Below, one piece after another: positions 1 to 5,373 of a stretch of 6,229 nt of DNA; position 1 is the stretch's first letter, and each line of letters opens with the position of its first letter. The DNA comes from Acidobacteriota bacterium (GTDB lineage Bacteria > Acidobacteriota > Vicinamibacteria > Vicinamibacterales > UBA2999). The notes beneath the pieces are model-generated. The model ran no database searches. It saw nothing but the letters and a program-made list of their open reading frames with translations, and was not told where the DNA came from. Location: NCBI GenBank assembly GCA_020851835.1, contig JADZBZ010000505.1:1-6229 (forward strand). The letters run 5' to 3'. The translations under genes were made by a program, and so were the position numbers.

Positions 1-117
1 CAGTTGTATCGCCTGCTCGATCAGACGAACTATCGCAAGTCCGTCGATCAGGTGTTGTCGCTGCTGCAGGTGCTCGACTGCGACGTCGACCTGGTTGTCC
101 GAACGAAGACGGCCTGA
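1..117 (+). CDS. C-terminal fragment of a probable helix-turn-helix (HigA2/XRE-like) protein
   Basis: An open frame enters from the left edge and ends at TGA 115-117, giving 38 residues (QLYRLLDQTNYRKS..., ending ...LVVRTKTA). The pattern of a short basic/polar stretch, then a helix (SVDQVLSLLQVL), then an alternating hydrophobic strand (DVDLVVR) resembles the C-terminal end of XRE-family antitoxins of the HigA2-like type, in which a last helix is followed by a beta strand. Such proteins bind DNA and often repress their own toxin-antitoxin operon. No toxin gene is visible; if there is one it lies to the left. The family call rests on pattern memory of a short fragment, so it is tentative, although the coding frame itself looks real. 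Confidence 0.5.
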   Translation, partial: QLYRLLDQTNYRKSVDQVLSLLQVLDCDVDLVVRTKTA

Positions 118-125
118 CGACAGGC
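112..125 (+). terminator. Small hairpin overlapping the stop codon of the HTH gene
   Basis: GCCTG (112-116) and CAGGC (121-125) form a 5-bp stem around the loop ACGA. The TGA stop at 115-117 lies within the left arm and loop. There is no clear T run after it (ATTGTCC follows), so it is at best a weak intrinsic terminator and may be chance. Confidence 0.2.
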
Positions 126-150
126 ATTGTCCGGAGCCCACCGAACTAGC

Positions 151-179
151 TTAACGGCGTGCAGCATCCACCGTATGAT
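151..179 (+). promoter_or_regulatory. Possible sigma70-type promoter upstream of the methyltransferase
   Basis: TTAACG (151-156, 4 of 6 to TTGACA) and TATGAT (174-179, 5 of 6 to TATAAT) are separated by exactly 17 bases in the intergenic region upstream of the plus-strand methyltransferase. A start of transcription about 7 bases after the -10 box would fall at or near the ATG at 186. Found by eye in a short region; AT-rich hexamers stand out in this GC-rich sequence, but nothing else supports it. Confidence 0.3.
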
Positions 180-185
180 CCACGC

Positions 186-257
186 ATGACCGTTCGGCCT
201 CTGCTGTCCGCGTGCCTGGCCTCCCTGGCTGATCTGTCACCGATCGCGGCCAACTGA
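186..257 (+). other. Possible 23-codon leader ORF abutting the methyltransferase start
   Basis: ATG 186 opens a 23-codon frame (MTVRPLLSACLASLADLSPI...) that ends with TGA 255-257. The methyltransferase ATG follows immediately (TGAATG) in the same frame. If the promoter proposed just upstream is right, this ORF would be leaderless or nearly so, and ribosomes ending on it could restart on the downstream ATG, which has no visible Shine-Dalgarno sequence of its own. The other reading is that this is ordinary 5' untranslated sequence with a chance ORF. I see no homology or attenuator structure. Confidence 0.22.
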
Positions 258-806
258 ATGCCAGGGGCCTGCGACACCATCCTGGATCGACTGCTGGCCG
301 CCGACCCAGGCAGACACCGGCCGGATGAAGGAGCCTGGCGCGAGTTCGTCGAGCACGTGGCCGAAACCCTCGACATCGGACCTGGAACTTCGGTGTTCGA
401 CGTGGGCTGCGGCTCCGGGGCGTTCCTGTTTCCTCTCTGGGAAAACGGCTACGTGGTCGGCGGCATCGACCCGTCAGAGGCGCTGGTCGAACTCGCCCTT
501 GGCGCGATGCCGGGCCAGCGAATCGCACCGGGTTCGCCCTGGGATCTGGATCCGGCCGAAGCGTGGGACGTGGTCGTGGCCAGCGGCGGCCTGAGGGCCA
601 CCGGACCCGACCGTGGGCGGGCGGTGCTGGCGAGGATGGTGGCGAAGGCCAGGCACGGGGTGGCGCTGCTCGACTTGCCGGACGAACCGCCGGAGACCTC
701 GCCGTCCCGGGCGGCGTTGTTGCGGATGCTGGCCGAGATCGGTGCGGGCGCCGTACAGTTCGAAGCGGCCCCCGGGGGCCGCTTCCATGTCTTCGCGCGG
801 CTGTAG
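258..806 (+). CDS. Class I SAM-dependent methyltransferase, short
   Basis: A 182-residue protein with the Rossmann-type methyltransferase core. Motif I is VFDVGCGSGAF (residues 46-56, the glycine-rich SAM-binding loop). Next come GGIDPSEALVELA (68-80), whose Asp71 is placed to bind the ribose hydroxyls of SAM, and EAWDVVVASG (101-110), the strand-4 motif. An N-terminal helical part (RPDEGAWREFVEHVAETL, 21-38) leads into the core. It should transfer a methyl group from SAM in the cytoplasm, but the substrate cannot be read from the sequence. The C-terminus is short: after strand 5 (GVALLDLPDE) there are only about 40 residues, so the usual substrate-side insertions are minimal. ATG 258 is the first possible start in frame because TGA 255-257 directly precedes it; no good ribosome-binding site is seen. 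The stop is TAG 804-806. It converges with the oxidase operon and shows no link to it. Confidence 0.85.
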   Translation: MPGACDTILDRLLAADPGRHRPDEGAWREFVEHVAETLDIGPGTSVFDVGCGSGAFLFPLWENGYVVGGIDPSEALVELALGAMPGQRIAPGSPWDLDPAEAWDVVVASGGLRATGPDRGRAVLARMVAKARHGVALLDLPDEPPETSPSRAALLRMLAEIGAGAVQFEAAPGGRFHVFARL

Positions 807-839
807 CCGCGCGCGGCCAGGGCCCGGCCGGGCACCCGG
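794..839. terminator. GC-rich dyads between convergent genes (possible bidirectional terminator)
   Basis: CGCGCGGC (794-801) and GCCGCGCG (806-813) form a perfect 8-bp stem with loop TGTA; the methyltransferase stop TAG (804-806) sits in the loop and right arm. Next come the 12-base palindrome GCCCGGCCGGGC (822-833) and CCGG-GCAC-CCGG (828-839), the last lying 2 bases past the coxD stop on the minus strand. The 35 bases between the two convergent stop codons are thus nearly all dyad-forming. No T run follows on either strand, so this is not a textbook intrinsic terminator; it could block read-through in both directions or stabilise the 3' ends. Confidence 0.4.
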
Positions 840-841
840 TC

Positions 842-1147
842 CTATCCCATCGGCGGCAGCAGCGGCATCATGCCCCGCGATGCGTAGTCCATCATCGTCT
901 CGGCGAGAAGAATCAGCAGGAAGAAGAGACTGGTGACCAAGGTCAGCTTCGTCAACCGGCTGCTGTACCTCAGGTGCATGAAGAACAACACCACCAGGGT
1001 TGCCTTGAACGTGGCGATGCCGAGCGCCACCGGGGCGTTGAGGTTGCCGAGGTTGATGTAAGCGGCGAACACGGTGAGGGCCGTGAGGGCCATCAACGCG
1101 CCGAAGATGGAGTAGTAGACGCTCTTGGGCGAAACGTGTGCGGACAT
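842..1147 (-). CDS. coxD: Cytochrome c oxidase subunit IV (COX4/CyoD-like)
   Basis: A 101-residue membrane protein with three predicted transmembrane helices at about residues 11-31, 39-59 and 67-87, the length and topology of the bacterial subunit IV family of caa3 and bo3 oxidases (the family is also called CtaF or CyoD). The segment NLNAPVALGIATFKATLVVL, then FFMHLRYSS, is typical: small residues, then a Lys in helix 2, then the MHL/Y motif at its end. It is a small accessory subunit of the oxidase thought to help assembly or stability of the CuB site. ATG 1147 starts 2 bases after the coxC stop (TAGCCATG) and has no well-spaced Shine-Dalgarno sequence, so translation is probably coupled to coxC. 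It is the last gene of the operon. The stop is TAG at 844-842. Confidence 0.9.
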   Translation of the reverse strand: MSAHVSPKSVYYSIFGALMALTALTVFAAYINLGNLNAPVALGIATFKATLVVLFFMHLRYSSRLTKLTLVTSLFFLLILLAETMMDYASRGMMPLLPPMG

Positions 1148-1149
1148 GG

Positions 1150-1833
1150 CTAGTTGTGGCGCTCCACCAGGTACAGCAGCGGGAAGAGGTAAATCCACAC
1201 GAGATCGACGAAGTGCCAGTAAAGGCCCGCCATCTCGACCGGCGTGTAATACCGCGCGCTGAACCTGCCCTTGGCCGCCATCCAGGTGATGACGGACATG
1301 AGGCCGACGCCGACGACCATGTGCAGCGCGTGCAGGCCGGTCATCGTGAAGTACAGGCTGAAGAAGATCTGCTCCTGCGCCGCGTACGGACTGTCGGAGT
1401 GGAAGTTCGGACCGGGCACGTGGCCGACCGCGAACTTGTGTTCGTACTCGAATCCCTTCACGACGAGGAAGACCAGGCCGAGGATGATGGTCGCCACCAG
1501 CCAGAACACCGTCTTCTTTCGTTCGTCGGTCTGCGCGGCCCGGACGCCGAGCGCCATCGTCAGCGAGCTGCCGATGAGGACCACCGTATTGAAGGTTCCC
1601 AGCTGGATGTCGAGGTCGCGGCTGGCTTCGGCGAAGGCGTCGAAGTACCAGACGCGGTACAGCAGGTAGGCCATGAAGAGCCCGCCGAAGAACAGGACTT
1701 CGGTGAGGAGGAACACCCACATGCCGAGGGTGCTCGCCTCCTTCTGCTGCTCCATCGTTTCGAAGTGATGCTGCAGCTTCGGGTGGTGCACGGCCTGGCC
1801 GTGCACCTCTGCGGGCGCGACCGCGTCAGACAA
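1150..1833 (-). CDS. coxC: Cytochrome c oxidase subunit III
   Basis: A 227-residue protein of the COX3 family with five predicted membrane helices (about 35-58, 82-100, 108-126, 156-184, 201-222), as in the short form found in caa3 and bo3 oxidases rather than the seven-helix mitochondrial form. Family landmarks are FLLTEVLFFGG (41-51, with the conserved Glu45), KGFEYEHK (126-133), FFSLYFTMTGLHALH (157-171) and YWHFVDLVWIYLFPLLYL (205-222). Subunit III binds subunit I in the membrane, holds lipids and keeps the D-channel proton uptake steady; it carries no metal. The start is TTG 1833-1831. It is supported by GGGAGG (1845-1840 on the minus strand) six bases upstream and by the 8-base overlap with the end of coxA. 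The first internal Met (residue 27) would remove the N-terminal extension and has no such signal. The stop is TAG at 1152-1150. Confidence 0.95.
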   Translation of the reverse strand: MSDAVAPAEVHGQAVHHPKLQHHFETMEQQKEASTLGMWVFLLTEVLFFGGLFMAYLLYRVWYFDAFAEASRDLDIQLGTFNTVVLIGSSLTMALGVRAAQTDERKKTVFWLVATIILGLVFLVVKGFEYEHKFAVGHVPGPNFHSDSPYAAQEQIFFSLYFTMTGLHALHMVVGVGLMSVITWMAAKGRFSARYYTPVEMAGLYWHFVDLVWIYLFPLLYLVERHN

Positions 1834-3451
1834 GGTTCGCCTCCCGAGCGACGTGTGGCGTGTATTCGTACGGCTCGCCGTGCACGTGCGGCGTTTCCAC
1901 GAAGTTCTCGGTCGGCGGCGGCGAGGCCGTCTGCCATTCGAGGCCGGAGGCGACCCACGGGTTCGGGCCGGCCACCGCGCCGTGCTTGAGCGACCAGAGG
2001 AAGTAGATGACCGGCAGCAGGTAGCCGATGCCCAGCACGACCGAGCCCCCCGACGACATCACGTTGAGTACCTGGAACTCGTCCGGATAGGCGTGGTAGC
2101 GGCGCGGCATCCCCATGTAGCCGAGGATGAACTGCGGGAAGAACGTCAGGTTGAAGCCGACGAACACCATGATTGCGCTGATCCGGGACAGGAACTCCGA
2201 GTACATCCGCCCCGTGATCTTCGGCCACCAGAAGTGCAGGCCACCCAGATAGCCCATGATGGCGCCGCCCACCATGACGTAGTGGAAGTGAGCCACGACG
2301 AAGTAGGTGTCGTGCACGTGAACATCGATGCCCAGCGTGGCCAGGAAGAGCCCGGTCAGGCCGCCAACCAGGAACAGCCCGAAGAAGCCGTAGACGTAGA
2401 GCATCGGCGCCTCGAACGAGATGGTGCCCTTGTAGAGGGTCGCCGTCCAGTTGAACATCTTCACCGCCGATGGAATCGCCACCGAGAAGCTGAGGAACGA
2501 GAACACCATTGCCGAGTAGGTCGAAATGCCGGCGACGAACAGGTGGTGCGCCCACACGATGAAGCCGAACACCGCGATGGCCAGTGACGAGAAGGCCACG
2601 AAGCTGTACCCGAAGATCGTCTTTCGGGAGAAGGTGGAGAGCACCTCGCTGATCACGCCCATCGCCGGCAGGATCATGAGGTAGACGGCGGGGTGGGAGT
2701 AGAACCAGAACAGGTGCTGGAAGAGCACCGGATCGCCGCCCCTGGTCGGGTCGAAGATGCCGAACCCGAACGCCCGCTCGGTGAACAGCATCACGATGGT
2801 GATGGCGATGACGGGTGTGCCGAGCACCTGGATCAGGCTGGTCGCGTAGTGGGCCCACACGAACAGCGGCAGCCGGAACCACGTGAGGCCCGGCGCCCGC
2901 ATCCGGTGGATGGTGACGATGAAGTTGAGGCCCGTCAGGATCGACGAGAAGCCGGCGATGAAGACGCCCAGCGCCACCGGCACCACGTTCGTGTTCGAGA
3001 CCGCCGCGCTGAAGGGCGTGTAGAACGTCCAGCCCGTGTCGATGCCGCCGGAGAAAAGCGCGTAGAAGAAGAACACGATGCCGATCCAGAAGAGGTAGAG
3101 GCTCAGCAGGTTGAGTCGCGGGAACGCCAGGTCCTTGGCGCCGATCATCAGCGGAAGCAGGAAGTTCCCCAGAACGGCCGGCGTCGACGGGATCAGGAAG
3201 AAGAAGACCATCACGATGCCGTGCATCGTGAAGAACTTGTTGTAGGTGTCCGCCAGGAACAGGTCGCCCCGGGGCGTCATCAGCTCCAGGCGCACGCCGG
3301 CTGCGAAGAACCCGCCGAGCATGAACATGGCGGAGATCGAGATCAGGTACATGATCGCGATCCGCTTGTGATCCTTCGTCAGCAGCCACGACTTCAGGCC
3401 GTGGCCGTTGTTCAGATAATGACGTTCGGGCAGCTCGAGCTTGTCCAGCAT
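1826..3451 (-). CDS. coxA: Cytochrome c oxidase subunit I, A2-type
   Basis: A 541-residue, roughly twelve-helix catalytic subunit that reduces O2 at a heme a3/CuB centre and pumps protons across the inner membrane. Visible ligands: heme a His77 (TMHG) and His390; heme a3 His388 (VAHFHY); CuB His253, His302 and His303 (WAHHLF), with Tyr257 placed for the His-Tyr cross-link; Mg-site His380/Asp381 (VHDTY). K-channel Lys331 (PSAVKMF) is present, as are D-channel entry residues Asp107, Asn96 and Asn114. The helix VI motif reads YSHPAVY (251-257) instead of GHPEVY, so the D-channel Glu is replaced and Tyr251-Ser252 are present. In the published classification of heme-copper oxidases this marks the A2 subtype, known from Rhodothermus marinus caa3. 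ATG 3451 lies 2 bases past the coxB stop (TAGCCATG); the last 8 bases overlap coxC. Full length for the family. Confidence 0.97.
   Translation of the reverse strand: MLDKLELPERHYLNNGHGLKSWLLTKDHKRIAIMYLISISAMFMLGGFFAAGVRLELMTPRGDLFLADTYNKFFTMHGIVMVFFFLIPSTPAVLGNFLLPLMIGAKDLAFPRLNLLSLYLFWIGIVFFFYALFSGGIDTGWTFYTPFSAAVSNTNVVPVALGVFIAGFSSILTGLNFIVTIHRMRAPGLTWFRLPLFVWAHYATSLIQVLGTPVIAITIVMLFTERAFGFGIFDPTRGGDPVLFQHLFWFYSHPAVYLMILPAMGVISEVLSTFSRKTIFGYSFVAFSSLAIAVFGFIVWAHHLFVAGISTYSAMVFSFLSFSVAIPSAVKMFNWTATLYKGTISFEAPMLYVYGFFGLFLVGGLTGLFLATLGIDVHVHDTYFVVAHFHYVMVGGAIMGYLGGLHFWWPKITGRMYSEFLSRISAIMVFVGFNLTFFPQFILGYMGMPRRYHAYPDEFQVLNVMSSGGSVVLGIGYLLPVIYFLWSLKHGAVAGPNPWVASGLEWQTASPPPTENFVETPHVHGEPYEYTPHVAREANLV
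1840..1845 (-). promoter_or_regulatory. Strong Shine-Dalgarno for the TTG start of coxC
   Basis: GGGAGG on the minus strand lies six bases before TTG 1833-1831, inside the last codons of coxA. It is the best ribosome-binding site in the oxidase part of the operon and decides the start of subunit III. Confidence 0.75.
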
Positions 3452-3453
3452 GG

Positions 3454-4455
3454 CTAATTTCTCTTACCCGGCGGAGGTGGATTCGGGGGTGCGGTGGGCG
3501 CCGCCGCCGCAGTCGTCGTCGCCGAGGGTGACTGGGACTTCACGTATTCAACCAGCGCCACGAGGTTGTCCTCGCTGATCAGTCCCTGGAACGCCGGCAT
3601 CAGGGGTTGAAACCCCTCCACGATCTTCGCCTGCGAGTTGATGATCGACTCGCGCAGATACCCTTCGTCCACCAGCGCCGTCGACCCGTTGGCCAGGGCC
3701 ACCTGCGTACCGACGATCTCCTTGAGCGACGGACCGCGGCCGCGGCCGGTGTCCAGATGGCACGACCCGCACGCCAGGTCCTGGAAGAGCCGCTCGCCGC
3801 GTTCGACCAGCGTTCCCTCGATGCCGCCGCCCGAGAGCCAGGCCTGGTAGTCGGCCGGCTCCATCACGGTCACCCATCCGATCATCGCCGAGTGGTTCGT
3901 GCCGCAGTACTCGGCGCAGAAGATGTGGTACCGGCCCACCTTCGACGCCTCGAACCACAACTGCGTGTAGCGGCCGGGGATGGCGTCAATCTTGGTCCGG
4001 AAGGCCGGGAAGAACAGGCTGTGAATCACGTCCTCGGAGGTGATGATCACCTTGACGGCGCGGCCCACCGGCACGTGCAGTTCGTTGATCTCTCTCTGCC
4101 CTTCGAGGTGCTGGAACTTCCACATCCACTGCTTGCCCACGGCATAGACGCTCATGGCCTCTTTGGGAGGGGTGCGGACGTGATAGAAGGCGGACGCGCC
4201 CCAGCCGAACATGACCATCGCGATCATCGTCGGGATGATGCTCCAAATCAGCTCGAGCGGCAGATTGCCCTCGATGCGCGCCCCGATCTCGCCTTCATGC
4301 CGCCGCCGGTAGATGATGCCGAAGACCACGACAGCCACCGAGACGCCCAGCGCGAAGAACGCGCTGACGGCGACGATGAACAGATAGAGCGCGTCGATGT
4401 CCTGGGCGAACGTCGACGCCTGCTCGGGAAACAGCGGAATACCGAATGAGCCCAT
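3454..4455 (-). CDS. coxB: Cytochrome c oxidase subunit II with fused cytochrome c (caa3 type)
   Basis: A 333-residue protein that accepts electrons and passes them to subunit I. Two membrane helices (about 22-48 and 66-90) are followed by a periplasmic cupredoxin domain. CuA ligands are all present: His145 (VIHSLFF), Cys180, Glu182 and Cys184 (CAEYC), His188 and Met191. The aromatic WMW (110-112) is the usual electron-entry patch. A class I cytochrome c domain follows (about 215-308), with heme-binding CGSCH (229-233) and a likely axial Met286 (PLMPAF). This fusion makes it a caa3-type oxidase able to take electrons directly from a partner complex. The last 23 residues are a low-complexity Ala/Thr/Pro tail. 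No lipobox or cleaved signal is obvious. ATG 4455 (MGSFGIPLFPEQAST) is preferred over TTG 4497, which would lie within sco; ATG 4455 is 4 bases after the sco stop and fits the usual N-terminus. Confidence 0.95.
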   Translation of the reverse strand: MGSFGIPLFPEQASTFAQDIDALYLFIVAVSAFFALGVSVAVVVFGIIYRRRHEGEIGARIEGNLPLELIWSIIPTMIAMVMFGWGASAFYHVRTPPKEAMSVYAVGKQWMWKFQHLEGQREINELHVPVGRAVKVIITSEDVIHSLFFPAFRTKIDAIPGRYTQLWFEASKVGRYHIFCAEYCGTNHSAMIGWVTVMEPADYQAWLSGGGIEGTLVERGERLFQDLACGSCHLDTGRGRGPSLKEIVGTQVALANGSTALVDEGYLRESIINSQAKIVEGFQPLMPAFQGLISEDNLVALVEYVKSQSPSATTTAAAAPTAPPNPPPPGKRN

Positions 4456-4459
4456 AAGA

Positions 4460-5320
4460 TCAGTGCCCGGCGCGGTGCTCGCGCCGAATCGCCACAACTA
4501 CGAATCCCGCCAGGGCCAGCAGGGTCAGCGCACCGCCCAGTTGGATGGCTTTCATGGCCACGAACGAATACGACCCCGTCTTCGGATCGTAGTGATAGCA
4601 GTAGAGCAGGACCTGATCGACCAGCGAACCGACACGTCCGGCAGACGACTCGATGAGCGCGAACTTCAGATCCCGCGGCGCGTACTCGATGCCGAAGAAG
4701 TAGCGCGAGAGAGTCCCGTCCGGCGTCGCCACCACGAAGCCGCTGGCGTGGGCGAACTGCTGGGTCTCGTCGTCCCACGCATACTTGAATCCGGCAGCGT
4801 CGGCCAGCGCCCGCACCGACGCCTCGCTGCCCGTGAGGAAGTGAAACCCCTGCTCCGAAGCCGGCCGGCCGTAGCGGTCCACGTACGACTTCTTCTTCGC
4901 CGCGGCCGCGACAGGCGTATCGCGCGGGTCGAAGCTCACCGTCACGACCTCGTAATCGCTCCCCGCCGACTCGTCCAGCGCCGACAGGGCGCTCGTAATG
5001 CCGTTGAGCACCTGCGAGCAGAGCATCGGGCACTCGTAGTACACGAAGGCCAGCACCACCGGCCGGCGCGAGAAGTACTCGGCCAGCGCGACGTCGCGGC
5101 CGTCTTCGTCCTTGAACCGGAGGTCGAGCGGCAGGGTCTCGCCCAGCCGCTGTACGAACTCGACGTTCTGGAGGGCGCCGGGCATCTGGTTCGAGTTCAG
5201 ACCCCCTTGCGGCTGCATCCCGCCGTCGCCCTGTGCCGACACCACCACCGACCCGAGCGCCGTTGCGCCCGCCAGCATCACCGCCGCCACGATCTTAAAG
5301 TCGTTCACCACTTTCACCAC
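4460..5320 (-). CDS. sco: SCO1/SenC family copper chaperone with C-terminal membrane anchor
   Basis: A 286-residue Sco-family protein, a thioredoxin-fold copper chaperone that loads or reduces the CuA site of oxidase subunit II, matching its place directly before coxB. The copper-binding set is complete: Cys97 and Cys101 in ECPMLC, and His191 in FAHASGF; SFDPRDTP (129-136) is the conserved loop. Residues 10-30 form a hydrophobic signal or anchor. A second hydrophobic span at about 256-278 ends in RREHRAGH, so the copper domain probably sits in the periplasm tethered at both ends; most Sco proteins have only the N-terminal anchor. Only GTG codons are available near the 5' end because TGA 5329-5327 closes the frame. 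GTG 5320 has GGGTGA six bases upstream; GTG 5308 is an alternative, with GGTGA five bases upstream. The stop is TGA at 4462-4460. Confidence 0.92.
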   Translation of the reverse strand: MVKVVNDFKIVAAVMLAGATALGSVVVSAQGDGGMQPQGGLNSNQMPGALQNVEFVQRLGETLPLDLRFKDEDGRDVALAEYFSRRPVVLAFVYYECPMLCSQVLNGITSALSALDESAGSDYEVVTVSFDPRDTPVAAAAKKKSYVDRYGRPASEQGFHFLTGSEASVRALADAAGFKYAWDDETQQFAHASGFVVATPDGTLSRYFFGIEYAPRDLKFALIESSAGRVGSLVDQVLLYCYHYDPKTGSYSFVAMKAIQLGGALTLLALAGFVVVAIRREHRAGH

Positions 5321-5326
5321 TTCACT

Positions 5327-5332
5327 TCACCC
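5327..5332 (-). promoter_or_regulatory. Shine-Dalgarno-like site for the sco GTG start
   Basis: GGGTGA on the minus strand lies six bases before GTG 5320, in the 53-base gap between the unknown membrane protein and sco. It sits at the head of a run of repeated GTGAA units (5330-5303), so more than one GTG could be used. Confidence 0.4.
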
Positions 5333-5373
5333 GATCGTCCGCTCGTCCTCACGCCATGCCGCACCGGGGTCGT

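Noticed and set aside
118..257. Possible small RNA or riboswitch in the intergenic region
   Set aside because: No extended stem or known aptamer pattern could be traced; only a promoter-like pair and a short ORF are visible.
563..1153. Plus-strand frame crossing the methyltransferase end and coxD
   Set aside because: It spans two convergent genes out of frame with both and is dominated by Gly, Arg, Glu and Gln.
1853..2587. Long plus-strand open frame opposite coxA
   Set aside because: It is rich in Arg, His, Glu and Asp, has no domain pattern, and is exactly antisense to clearly conserved subunit I; it is a GC-driven shadow.
2681..2701. Loss of the helix VI glutamate as a sign of a dead oxidase
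   Set aside because: All heme and copper ligands and the cross-linking Tyr are present, and Tyr-Ser in this motif is the known A2 alternative, so the enzyme should be active.
1560..3389. 609-codon minus-strand frame overlapping coxA and coxC
   Set aside because: It is the out-of-register reading of coxA and coxC; the true frames carry every heme and copper ligand, this one has none.
2693..3457. Second long plus-strand open frame opposite coxA
   Set aside because: Same charged low-complexity composition, antisense to the heme and CuB region of coxA; no sign of independent coding.
3607..4449. 280-codon plus-strand open frame opposite coxB
   Set aside because: Antisense to the CuA and cytochrome c coding region; composition typical of a shadow frame.
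4456..4497. Upstream TTG start for coxB
   Set aside because: It would add 14 residues inside the end of sco; ATG 4455 gives the usual subunit II N-terminus and a 4-base gap after the sco stop.
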